9,997 nt of DNA from Candidatus Altarchaeales archaeon A3 (GCA_002083985.1 MTER01000046.1:1-9997), one strand, 5' to 3'; shown: positions 1 to 6,158, numbered from the stretch's first letter. The notes: a model not told the origin generated them from the letters alone. Numbers and translations are program-made.

Positions 1-256
1 CAATAATTGCTAAAATTATTCCTGCAATTCTCGCCCATTTCTTCATCTTCCATATCCCATACGCAACAGCAAGTTCGGCAACTCCAATTATCATAAAAAC
101 ACCTGTAAGAATGACAGATGCCAATATAAATATTTCAGGTGCTTCTTCAAACTCTGATGCTGTTATTCCGTCAAAAAGCCCAACCCCAATAATAATCAAA
201 CCTAGAATTACAAACAATATCCTACATACCAATATTCCAATTGGTTCATCAGCCAT
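1..256 (-). CDS. Multi-pass membrane protein, N-terminal part
   Basis: This gene runs off the left edge, so only the first 85 residues are visible. It begins at an ATG (254-256) 30 bases after the stop of the PspC-domain gene, in the same direction, so it is probably the last visible gene of the GTPase-DUF2073-PspC cluster. I read a hydrophobic segment at about residues 8-29, an acidic loop (SEFEEAPE), a second hydrophobic segment at about 42-67, then a basic turn (WKMKKWAR) leading into a third. The pattern of a helix ending in YGIW, a basic Trp-containing turn and another helix resembles small archaeal and bacterial membrane proteins of the DUF2127 kind, but that is only an impression. Function is unknown. 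An open frame on the opposite strand here is a shadow of this gene. Confidence 0.7.
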   Translation of the reverse strand, partial: MADEPIGILVCRILFVILGLIIIGVGLFDGITASEFEEAPEIFILASVILTGVFMIIGVAELAVAYGIWKMKKWARIAGIILAII

Positions 257-286
257 TTTAAATTTAACTGTTTTTAAGTTATTATT

Positions 287-489
287 TTACTGATTTGGAT
301 TTTCAGGAATAATTATCCAGCAAAGGATATATGTCACTACCCCGAAGCCACCTGCAAATAAAGATGCTGTCCAAAATATCCTGATTATGGTCGGATCTAC
401 ATTTAAATATTCTGCCATTCCTCCACATACTCCTGCTAGTGCTTTGTCCTTTTTTGAGCGGTAAATTTTTTTATTTCTGTTTCTGACAT
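287..489 (-). CDS. PspC-domain membrane protein, frame broken at an A7 run
   Basis: Reading leftward from the ATG at 489 gives MSETEIKK, after which the frame passes into noise and stops at a TAG 17 codons in. One frame over, starting inside the run of seven A (466-472), the reading becomes IYRSKKDKALAGVCGGMAEY, then LNVDPTIIR and a hydrophobic segment ending WIIIPENPNQ before the TAA at 287-289. That is a textbook PspC domain: basic YRS start, AGVCGG turn, DP-x-IIR, one membrane helix. One extra A, or a -1 slip on A7, joins the two parts into about 67 residues, the normal size for a single PspC domain. No ATG, GTG or TTG opens the second frame upstream of the domain. PspC proteins act at the membrane in envelope stress in bacteria; the archaeal role is unclear. 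It starts 12 bases after the DUF2073 stop. It may be a sequencing error, a decayed gene, or real slippage. Confidence 0.75.
466..472 (-). other. A7 slippery run within the pspC-like gene
   Basis: On the coding strand the run reads A AAA AAA in the phase set by the upstream ATG, which matches the X XXY YYZ arrangement of -1 frameshift sites. Slipping back one base here gives exactly the expected KK-IYRS junction of a PspC domain. Transcriptional slippage or a lost A in the sequence would have the same effect. Confidence 0.5.
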
Positions 490-501
490 TTTTATTATTT
501 G

Positions 502-888
502 CTATTTTTCCGGTTCATCTTTTTTATCGTCAAGATCTTCTGCTGCAGTCAGTAAAATTTTTTGTGGTGCTTTTTCTTTCCTCATCTTTTGGATAACCGT
601 TGCAGGACCTATAACAGTAATTCCTTTTCTAATACCTAGCATAGCAGCAATTTTTGAGGCAAATGATTTATTTTCCTCGCCTAATGTTGCCACTTCTATG
701 CCTTTAAATTTATCGTCAATGCCAATCATTGTTTCTTCAATTAACTTCGCCTCTTCAAGTGAAGTCAGAGGTTCTTCTAATATTAAAATTTTACCGTCTT
801 TGATTTTGTGTAAAATAAAACTTATCTTCTCATGACCCTCTTTTTCTTTAAGCAGATTAGATGACAAAAACTCTATTTCCAGTGCCAT
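502..888 (-). CDS. DUF2073 family protein
   Basis: A 128-residue soluble protein, starting at the ATG 886-888 and ending at a TAG. It matches my memory of the archaeal DUF2073 family, which is habitually encoded next to an Era-like GTPase; here it lies 70 bases downstream of that GTPase in the same direction. Visible features are an N-terminal alpha/beta part with ILILEEPLTSLEEAKLIEETM (about residues 34-54), a central IEVATLGEE, then a helical AAMLGIRKGITVIGPA stretch (about 82-97), and a strongly acidic, Lys-rich tail. There is no signal peptide, membrane segment or obvious catalytic motif. The biochemical role is unknown. The fixed neighbourhood suggests that it works with the GTPase, for example as a partner or regulator; that is inference. 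No Shine-Dalgarno sequence precedes the start. Confidence 0.8.
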   Translation of the reverse strand: MALEIEFLSSNLLKEKEGHEKISFILHKIKDGKILILEEPLTSLEEAKLIEETMIGIDDKFKGIEVATLGEENKSFASKIAAMLGIRKGITVIGPATVIQKMRKEKAPQKILLTAAEDLDDKKDEPEK

Positions 889-958
889 TGTTTTGTTATT
901 TGATGGTTAATTGGGATTTAGTTTGAATTTATTAAATTATTATCTTTGGCCGTATTTA

Positions 959-1582
959 TTAGGCATATTTTGCTATTGTTTTATAAAGTTTATCTATATT
1001 TGTCCCTTTTTTTGCAGATATTGCAACAATATCGTGTTGAGGAAAAGCATTCTTAATTCTGTTAACATTTGAGTTCTTTAAATCCATCTTGTTTGCCACA
1101 AGTATTACCGGAATTTTCCTTGCCTCAAAATTCCCAATGATAGTTATATTTGTCTGAGTATATGGGTCAAGAGACGCATCAAAAATAACAATTGCAATAT
1201 CTACATTTTCAAGCCATTTTATGGATTCAATAATTCCGCAGGTTGCCTCTTTTGCGCGTTGTTTTGCTTCTTCTTCGCTCATCTTATGATCCTTTACAAA
1301 CTCTTCAAAATCAACCTTTGTGGCAATTCCTGGCATATCAAGTAAATCCATCTCTATCTTTCTGTCACCTACTCTTATTACGACCTTCTCTTTTTTTTGC
1401 ACCTCTCTTGTTTCGTGTGGAATTTCGGAGACAGTTCCAATTTCTGTCCCCGTCCAGTCAATTGAAATTTTATTCGCCAAAGTTGTCTTTCCTGCATTTG
1501 GAGGTCCGTAAAAACCCAATTTGATAGTCTTCTTTTTTCCAAACCAGTTTTTGAACCACCGTTTAAGCCACGTAAAAACCAT
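959..1582 (-). CDS. Era-like small GTPase, archaeal type
   Basis: A P-loop GTPase of about 207 residues from the ATG at 1580-1582. All five G motifs are readable: G1 GPPNAGKT (26-33), a candidate G2 Thr in PHETREV (58), G3 DMPG (82-85), G4 NKMD (164-167) and G5 SAK (189-191). A basic, aromatic, amphipathic N-terminal segment (WLKRWFKNWFGKKK) could contact membrane or RNA. There is no KH domain after the G domain, unlike bacterial Era, so it is the short archaeal form usually paired with DUF2073, which follows here. A longer reading from a TTG at 1600 is possible; I prefer the ATG because an A/T-rich TATA-like box (1604-1613) lies about 26 bases upstream, as expected for a leaderless message. 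It heads a leftward cluster that includes a PspC protein and a membrane protein, suggesting a membrane-linked role; this is inference. Confidence 0.88.
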   Translation of the reverse strand: MVFTWLKRWFKNWFGKKKTIKLGFYGPPNAGKTTLANKISIDWTGTEIGTVSEIPHETREVQKKEKVVIRVGDRKIEMDLLDMPGIATKVDFEEFVKDHKMSEEEAKQRAKEATCGIIESIKWLENVDIAIVIFDASLDPYTQTNITIIGNFEARKIPVILVANKMDLKNSNVNRIKNAFPQHDIVAISAKKGTNIDKLYKTIAKYA

Positions 1583-1603
1583 TTTGTATTTATCTGACAA
1601 TAT

Positions 1604-1613
1604 TATATTTATT
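1604..1613 (-). promoter_or_regulatory. TATA-like box for the GTPase operon
   Basis: On the minus strand this reads ATAAATATAA, centred about 26 bases before the ATG at 1582. That is the spacing expected of an archaeal TATA box driving a leaderless transcript. The surroundings are AT-rich throughout, so the match alone is weak. Confidence 0.4.
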
Positions 1614-1660
1614 TAACTAATAATCTAAAATAATAATTAAAAATCTAATTAAAAATACTC

Positions 1661-1673
1661 AAAAATAATTTAA
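1661..1673 (+). promoter_or_regulatory. Possible TATA-like box for cytidylate kinase
   Basis: An A/T-only stretch (AAAAATAATTTAA) lies 22-34 bases before the ATG at 1695, in the shared divergent spacer with the GTPase operon. No Shine-Dalgarno sequence follows. Base composition makes this a low-specificity call. Confidence 0.3.
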
Positions 1674-1694
1674 TTGTGTCTTTGAAATTTTAAA

Positions 1695-2234
1695 ATGATA
1701 ATTACCTTATCAGGAACAATCGGTTCGGGAAAAACAACCATTGCAAACGAAATTTCAAAACTGTGCTTTGTGCACATATCTGCAGGCGAGATAATGCGAA
1801 GAATGGCTAAGGAAAGAAATTTATCGCTTTTGGAGTTCTCTGCGTATGCGGAGAAAAATTTTGAAATAGATGAAGAAATAGATGGGCTTCAAATGTCACT
1901 AGTTAAGGAAGAAGTTAAAAAGGGAAATAATTGCGTTGTTGAGGGCAGAATTTCCTGGTTTGTGATGAAGTCGGATATAAAAATTTTTCTGGATGCTGAT
2001 ATTGATGTCAGAGCAAAAAGAGTTGTGAAAAGAGAAAAATGCAGTTATGATGATGCGATCAGCGGCATAAAGAACAGGGAATTAAGCGAACATAAAAGAT
2101 TTAAGGAAATTTATAACATAGACATAAACGATTTAAGAAATTACGATTTATGTATAAATACATCAAAATGGGATGTTGAAAGCATGAAAAAGATTATTTG
2201 GGCAGCAATTGAAAATTTAAAAAATAAAATTTAA
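1695..2234 (+). CDS. cmk: Cytidylate kinase, archaeal type
   Basis: It phosphorylates CMP and dCMP to the diphosphates using ATP, in pyrimidine nucleotide salvage and supply. The 179-residue length is typical of the compact archaeal form. I read the P-loop GTIGSGKTT at residues 7-15, the NMP-binding helix start HISAGEIMRRMA (27-38), a VVEGR strand-turn (81-85), the strand KIFLDAD (96-102), and the lid/core signature NRELSEHKRFKEIYNID (127-143) with its arginines, closed by YDLCINTS. The start is the first ATG; a longer reading is not needed because the P-loop begins seven residues in. It is divergent from the GTPase operon and stops just before the convergent signal peptidase gene, so it looks monocistronic. 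In many archaea cmk sits in a ribosomal-protein cluster; that context is absent here. Adenylate kinase is the main alternative, but the lid signature favours CMP kinase. Confidence 0.9.
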   Translation: MIITLSGTIGSGKTTIANEISKLCFVHISAGEIMRRMAKERNLSLLEFSAYAEKNFEIDEEIDGLQMSLVKEEVKKGNNCVVEGRISWFVMKSDIKIFLDADIDVRAKRVVKREKCSYDDAISGIKNRELSEHKRFKEIYNIDINDLRNYDLCINTSKWDVESMKKIIWAAIENLKNKI

Positions 2235-2238
2235 AAAT

Positions 2239-3006
2239 TTAATGTCCTCTGAAAGGCGAGGTTACATAAAAAATTATGTCATTAAGCCATATCTTTATGT
2301 ATCCTACTTTCGGAATAAGAATCCACGCATTTGTTATTACCTGTGTTTCAGGGATTAGTCGCATTGATGTATGTGTGTCGCCCATTAAACCACACTGGTC
2401 AGAAATCGGGTTATTGTCTCCTTTTGTCAGATAAAATTTAAAATTTCCTTCTTTCGGAAAATTTTTGTATTGACAACTTCCTTTTATAATTGGTGCATTT
2501 AGGTTATAATTTGTTGTTGCTTCTTCATTACATATTTTAACACTTTCTATTGCTTCTTCAATTTGTTCCTCTTTAATACAATCTAATGTTCCGCTATAAT
2601 TCTCAAATTTCCAGTTATTTATTGTAATAATTCCTGTAGCTCTGTGAATAATCGGAGCGGATTGTGAGCCGTAATGTTCAAGGTCCCTTTCATAAATAAT
2701 TACATCTCCGAGAGATATATCCTTCGTTTGCTTGGTTATTATCACATCTCCTTTATCAAATCCGCCAATAAGCTGAAATCCGGCATAATTTAAGTTATTT
2801 TCTTCAAACCAGTTCTTCCATTGAGTATCCTCGTGCAGCATACTTGTAGAAACAACTACCACAATCGGGGGAAAAGGAGGGCCTAAAATCAAATACATCG
2901 TCCCAAATACAACTAAAACCGCTACAAGTGCATAAACAATATCATGAACAAGTGAAAATGCCTCGTGTTTAATGTCGAATTTATGATTAGATTTAGAGGG
3001 CTGCAT
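2239..3006 (-). CDS. Signal peptidase I, Sec11/archaeal type
   Basis: A membrane-bound serine protease that removes signal peptides from secreted preproteins on the outer face of the membrane. The 255-residue protein has a short basic cytoplasmic N-terminus, one membrane helix (about 22-42), then the catalytic Ser motif VVVVSTSM with Ser55. The general base is His121 in IIHRAT, the His that marks the archaeal/ER class in place of the bacterial Lys. The Asp region is TKGDNNPISD with Asp197 and Asp203. A hydrophobic stretch near the C-terminus (about 226-250) may be a second membrane contact. Between His121 and Asp197 lie about 75 residues with Cys143, Cys159 and Cys178, clearly longer than the roughly 20-residue spacing I recall for the Methanococcus voltae enzyme. 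It ends four bases from the convergent cmk stop. A MITE sits 44 bases before its ATG. Confidence 0.9.
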   Translation of the reverse strand: MQPSKSNHKFDIKHEAFSLVHDIVYALVAVLVVFGTMYLILGPPFPPIVVVVSTSMLHEDTQWKNWFEENNLNYAGFQLIGGFDKGDVIITKQTKDISLGDVIIYERDLEHYGSQSAPIIHRATGIITINNWKFENYSGTLDCIKEEQIEEAIESVKICNEEATTNYNLNAPIIKGSCQYKNFPKEGNFKFYLTKGDNNPISDQCGLMGDTHTSMRLIPETQVITNAWILIPKVGYIKIWLNDIIFYVTSPFRGH

Positions 3007-3042
3007 CTTAAAGATAAAATTTATAAAAATTTGAGAAATAAA

Positions 3043-3050
3043 TAAAATTT
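3043..3050. repeat. Target-site duplication of the 69-bp MITE, copy 1
   Basis: TAAAATTT lies immediately outside the left inverted repeat and is repeated exactly at 3120-3127, immediately outside the right one. Confidence 0.7.
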
Positions 3051-3119
3051 GTAACTATTCAGCAATCTAAAAAATTATATGTAAATTTTTTGAAATTTTT
3101 GTACCCTCTGAATAGTTAC
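3051..3119. mobile_element. 69-bp MITE with 12-bp inverted repeats
   Basis: The ends are perfect inverted repeats: GTAACTATTCAG at 3051-3062 and CTGAATAGTTAC at 3108-3119. Directly outside both ends is the identical octamer TAAAATTT. There is no coding capacity; the 45-base interior is AT-rich and partly self-complementary. An 8-bp target duplication with ends beginning GTAA is what I associate with IS66-family elements, so a non-autonomous derivative of such an element is my inference. It lies between the lipoprotein 3' end and the signal peptidase ATG, where it may have altered the signal peptidase promoter. Confidence 0.75.
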
Positions 3120-3127
3120 TAAAATTT
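3120..3127. repeat. Target-site duplication of the 69-bp MITE, copy 2
   Basis: TAAAATTT, identical to 3043-3050 and abutting the right terminal repeat. Confidence 0.7.
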
Positions 3128-3185
3128 AAAAATAAAAAATTTATATTTGTTCAGTTGTAAGATTATTTTTTACTATTTTACTATT

Positions 3186-3989
3186 CTAAGATAGTAGTTG
3201 TTTCGTTTTTGTTGCATTCATCTCTTTCATCATTTCAGTCATTGATTTTGCGTTCCTGACTTCTTCAGGAAGTTGTATATCAACTGGCTTATTTAAATCT
3301 TTATACACAAATTTCATTTGCATATATATATTCATTTTCATGCCCTGGGCAGACATTTCCATAGTAGAATTTATATCTTCCTTTTTGATGAAATTTGTTG
3401 TCTTATCTACATAGATTGTGTATGAACTGCCATTTATAAGGTATTCCATCCCTCGTGTCATTCCTGCACTTTTACCAAGCTGTTCTTTTAATTTTTCCAC
3501 ATCTGGCACAACATTCACTTTATAGCAAGTTACTCCATCTACAGTTTCTTCGCCAACAACATCAATCTTTGTCTTTGGGCTTTTCAAAATTTCTGTTGTT
3601 TTCTCGTATTGGTTTGCCTGATCTCCAAAACCGGACACCCCGCTGCTATCCCGTTCTAAATCTGATTTTGTCATTTTAATCCATTGTCCTGCTTGTTTCA
3701 TGTACATTTCATTGCCAATCAGATACATTTCCATATTTTGTCCCATCATGCTCATATTTATATGTATTTTTTTGTTCTCTACATCTACTTTTCCGTTCAT
3801 AGGCATAGTAAATCCCATTCCTGCTCCTCCGTAACTTATCTCGCTTTCAAATGTATATTGCTTTATATTCTTTTGTGCTTCAATCACTTTATTTACATCA
3901 AATCCCCCGCCTTCACTTCCAATACATCCCGATAACAATAACATCCCTGCAACGACAATTGCCCCTAAAATAGCACATCCTGTTTTCAT
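3186..3989 (-). CDS. Met-rich lipoprotein, LolA-like/DUF6612-like fold
   Basis: From the ATG at 3987-3989 it gives 267 residues with a signal peptide: MKTG, a hydrophobic core, and the lipobox LSGC (19-22), so Cys22 is the likely lipidated residue. A GTG six codons upstream (4007) would bury the signal peptide start and is less likely. After a Gly/Ser linker the mature part alternates strand-like segments with short Met-studded motifs (MSMMGQNMEMYLIGNEMYMK, 79-98), then VDGVTCYKVNV (150-160) and YTIYVDKTTNFIKKE (190-204). This layout resembles the LolA/LppX-like lipoproteins, including DUF6612, found in archaea and Firmicutes. Those bind hydrophobic ligands in bacteria, but the ligand here is unknown. 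Met makes up about 9% of residues. It is probably anchored outside the cell membrane. The gene is divergent from the membrane protein at 4059. Confidence 0.8.
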   Translation of the reverse strand: MKTGCAILGAIVVAGMLLLSGCIGSEGGGFDVNKVIEAQKNIKQYTFESEISYGGAGMGFTMPMNGKVDVENKKIHINMSMMGQNMEMYLIGNEMYMKQAGQWIKMTKSDLERDSSGVSGFGDQANQYEKTTEILKSPKTKIDVVGEETVDGVTCYKVNVVPDVEKLKEQLGKSAGMTRGMEYLINGSSYTIYVDKTTNFIKKEDINSTMEMSAQGMKMNIYMQMKFVYKDLNKPVDIQLPEEVRNAKSMTEMMKEMNATKTKQLLS

Positions 3990-4030
3990 TTTAAAATTTA
4001 TAATCACAACATAATTATTATTAAAAGATA

Positions 4031-4046
4031 AAATATAAAATATAAA
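4031..4046 (+). promoter_or_regulatory. TATA-like box for the membrane protein gene
   Basis: AAATATAAAATATAAA lies 13-28 bases before the ATG at 4059, with the first TATA centred about 24 bases upstream and no Shine-Dalgarno sequence following. It lies in the divergent spacer shared with the lipoprotein gene. Confidence 0.45.
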
Positions 4047-4058
4047 TTTAATACATAA

Positions 4059-4742
4059 ATGTCAGTAAAAACAATAGAATCAATAAGGGAAAAATTTCAC
4101 AATTTTTTTATCTCGCATGATAAGATAAAATATTTTGTGTGGATTTATATAATATTAGCATTAATTGTTGCTGTCATGCTAAATTTATTCGCATTTCTGG
4201 TATTGATTCTTGCACATTATTTCATGGATGTCTATTCCCATATTCACAATGGTTATTCAAAAAAATTTTCCCTGCTAAAATCACTTCAGGAATGTAAGAT
4301 TGATTTTATGTTTTTCTTTGTCGGACTGGGAATAGATATGGTTTTGCATTTCGCTATGGCTGCGGCGGCAGCAAGAGGAATGGGTATGTTTGGAAATTTG
4401 ATAAGGGCGGTTCCGAGAATTGTTGGAATCATTAATGCAGCAAAGGGAACCACGCATTTAATTGTTGACTTATTGCGTCACGGTAAGCACAATAATGAAG
4501 AACATCTTACTGATATACAAAAAATTAAAACTGAAAAATATGATGAGAAAATAATTTTTGACCAGTGGGATTATATTGCAGTAATTGTAAGTTTTCTTTT
4601 TATGGCTGTTGGAATTTTTGTTTTGGCAAGCAACGGATATACTTTGCAGGAAATAGCAGATATAATATTAGAAGCATTAAATCCGTTTGAAATTCATGCG
4701 TATGAGTTATTTGGGGGAGAAAGTGTTGAAACACACCACTAA
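4059..4742 (+). CDS. Uncharacterised His-rich integral membrane protein
   Basis: I do not recognise this 227-residue protein. A charged N-terminal segment (about 1-24) leads into a long hydrophobic stretch (about 25-55). A His/Asp cluster HYFMDVYSHIHN (53-64) follows, then a second membrane segment (about 82-104) containing D93 and H97 and ending in an Ala run (AAAAARG), and a basic amphipathic stretch (about 112-141). After that come a polar His-rich loop (HGKHNNEEH), a fourth hydrophobic segment (about 171-191) and an acidic tail ending THH. The His and Asp residues near membrane boundaries could bind metal, but no known catalytic pattern is complete. It reads into priS with 36 bases between stop and ATG, so the two are probably cotranscribed. 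Nothing about the pairing explains a function. Confidence 0.7.
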   Translation: MSVKTIESIREKFHNFFISHDKIKYFVWIYIILALIVAVMLNLFAFLVLILAHYFMDVYSHIHNGYSKKFSLLKSLQECKIDFMFFFVGLGIDMVLHFAMAAAAARGMGMFGNLIRAVPRIVGIINAAKGTTHLIVDLLRHGKHNNEEHLTDIQKIKTEKYDEKIIFDQWDYIAVIVSFLFMAVGIFVLASNGYTLQEIADIILEALNPFEIHAYELFGGESVETHH

Positions 4743-4778
4743 AATTTACACCCTTAAAATTTATTAAAATTTATCGTG

Positions 4779-5930
4779 ATGGAACAAAAAACAGCACAAT
4801 ATGTTAAAAGAAAATTTATAGAATACTATATTAAGCACAACATCTCCGCACCACCTGGGGTAAATCACAGAGAATTCGGATTTTGGTTAGATTCGGAAAG
4901 AAAATCCGTACCAATCAGATCTAAATCATTTAAATCGGAAAGTGAGTTAAATCGCTATTTACAGTCACAACAGTCACTTTTTCATATTTCATATTCTGCA
5001 GCATATTACGAATTTCCGGAAAATGAAATGTATAGAAAAAACTGGCTTGGAGCAGATCTGATATTTGATTTTGATGTTAAAACGGACTTCATTGAACTTA
5101 AAAAGATTGAAGTAATCTGGGACGAAATTTTGAAATTGCTTGACTTTTTGAAGGGCGATTTCGGATTTTCAGCAAAAGATATTAAGTTAAATTTTTCAGG
5201 AAGTAAGGGGTTTCATGTAAAGGTCTTTGACGAAAGAATACGAAAATTGGGAAAAGAAGAAAGAAGAGAAATTCTGGACTATGTGACTGCAAACGGCTTA
5301 CTTGATGACATTAAGAAAAGTGAATTTTTTGAGGTAAAAGAGATTGGAAGCGGAGTGGAAATAATGGACAGGAAAAGAGAAGGAACTGAAACAAAAACAG
5401 AAATTTTAATAGGTCCGAAAATTGATGATGTCGGATGGGGAAAAAGGATAGCAGATGCAGCAATCGAAATTTTAAAAGAAGAAGAAAATAACAAACATCT
5501 TGGAGATGAAAAAAGAAAAAAAATAAAAGAAATATTTGAAGATATAAAAAATGGAAATTATGATAAATTTAGAGGGTATTTGAAAGATAAACGAATGAAA
5601 GATAAAATTAAAAAATACGCAGTAAATTTAACCGCAGATACGGACAGACAGGTTACGCAGGACATATCGCGACTAATACGGCTGGAAAATACATTGCACG
5701 GAGGAACAGGGCTTATAGCAAAAGTTGTTAATATTGACAATTTTAATGTTGAAAGAAATTTTAAGGACTTTGTTGCGTTTAATGAGACAGATGTTGAAAT
5801 TTGTCTTAATGATGACCAGAAATTCTGGCTGCTCAACGACTTTGAACTAAAAAAAGGGATTAATAAAATTCCTGAATATGTTGCGGTCTATCTGATGCTG
5901 AAAGGAAAAGCGGAAATTTTAAATTTTTAA
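4779..5930 (+). CDS. priS: DNA primase small (catalytic) subunit PriS
   Basis: The catalytic subunit of the archaeal/eukaryotic-type primase, which makes primers at replication forks together with PriL; no priL is present in the window. I take the ATG at 4779 over the adjacent GTG at 4776, giving 383 residues. Signatures in order: HREFGFW (30-36), SAAYYEFPENEM (73-84), the catalytic acidic pair in GADLIFDFD (Asp97, Asp99), the nucleotide-binding SGSKGFHVKV (140-149) with His146, and the late block DRQVTQDISRLIR (289-301) with the third catalytic Asp289, followed by LHGGTGL (306-312). The length is near the family norm of about 350-390. There is only one Cys in the whole protein (342), so the zinc-binding knuckle that usually follows the DxD strand is missing; only about 20 residues separate it from the next helix. 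It is probably cotranscribed with the membrane protein before it. Confidence 0.92.
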   Translation: MEQKTAQYVKRKFIEYYIKHNISAPPGVNHREFGFWLDSERKSVPIRSKSFKSESELNRYLQSQQSLFHISYSAAYYEFPENEMYRKNWLGADLIFDFDVKTDFIELKKIEVIWDEILKLLDFLKGDFGFSAKDIKLNFSGSKGFHVKVFDERIRKLGKEERREILDYVTANGLLDDIKKSEFFEVKEIGSGVEIMDRKREGTETKTEILIGPKIDDVGWGKRIADAAIEILKEEENNKHLGDEKRKKIKEIFEDIKNGNYDKFRGYLKDKRMKDKIKKYAVNLTADTDRQVTQDISRLIRLENTLHGGTGLIAKVVNIDNFNVERNFKDFVAFNETDVEICLNDDQKFWLLNDFELKKGINKIPEYVAVYLMLKGKAEILNF

Positions 5931-5944
5931 ACTATACAAATATG

Positions 5945-6076
5945 CCTTGAAAATTATTTTTTGCAGGTAATTAATTATTTTATGAAAGTTTATATTACAC
6001 AAATAAATTTTATAATAACCAAAAAATTTAAAAATGCCAGATTTATCAACAAAATTAGGAAATTTAAAGAATCCCC
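5945..6076 (+). repeat. Direct repeat copy 1: pyrD promoter and first codons
   Basis: This segment, from CCTTGAAAATT to AATCCCC, recurs at 6158-6287. The 116 bases to 6060 differ from the second copy by one substitution (T5968 versus C6181), and the rest differs by a missing AA in copy 2. It includes the upstream region, the TATA-like box and 14 codons of pyrD. Copy 1 keeps the correct reading frame up to its end. Confidence 0.9.
6005..6018 (+). promoter_or_regulatory. TATA-like box of pyrD, copy 1
   Basis: AAATTTTATAATAA lies 16-29 bases before the ATG at 6034, with no Shine-Dalgarno sequence. An identical copy lies at 6218-6231 before the duplicated ATG. Confidence 0.4.
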
Positions 6077-6111
6077 GAATATGCTCAATAAAGAGTGGAG
6101 GTTATTCTTGA
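6034..6111 (+). pseudogene. pyrD: Orphan 5' end of pyrD, copy 1
   Basis: The ATG opens MPDLSTKLGNLKNP, the expected N-terminus of a class 1 dihydroorotate dehydrogenase, in the frame that would continue into LILAPG of the main body. After base 6076 the sequence instead enters the palindromic insert and ends at a TGA (6109-6111) after 25 codons. Joining 6076 directly to 6288 would rebuild an uninterrupted gene of about 307 codons. Confidence 0.75.
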
Positions 6112-6158
6112 TTTTTTGACGGTTACGAGTGATTTACCTCTTAATATTGAGCAAGTTC
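6077..6158. repeat. 82-base imperfect palindrome inserted in pyrD
   Basis: The arms pair as GAA (6077-6079) with TTC (6156-6158), TGCTCAATA (6082-6090) with TATTGAGCA (6145-6153), and AAGAG (6091-6095) with CTCTT (6138-6142), leaving an AA bulge and a loop of about 42 bases that can pair further. It starts exactly where the first pyrD fragment ends and finishes where the second direct-repeat copy begins. It has no coding potential. A MITE-like insertion or an assembly chimera are both possible. Confidence 0.6.

Noticed and set aside
111..293. Rightward 60-codon open frame at the left edge
   Set aside because: It is antisense to the membrane protein and the PspC gene end, whose translations are far more protein-like.
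1243..1524. Rightward open frames opposite the GTPase
   Set aside because: They are antisense shadows of a gene with all five G motifs, and their translations are low-complexity Leu/Ser/Phe runs.
3179..3196. Small palindrome TACTAT..ATAGTA at the lipoprotein stop, as a terminator
   Set aside because: It has only six A/T-rich pairs and no T run on the transcribed side. It is too weak to call in this base composition.
5279..5836. Leftward open frames opposite priS, and similar ones opposite pyrD and the lipoprotein
   Set aside because: They are shadows of clearly conserved genes and carry no motifs.
6082..6153. The pyrD palindrome as a standard MITE
   Set aside because: No short target duplication flanks it; the flanking direct repeat is about 130 bases, which ordinary transposition does not make.
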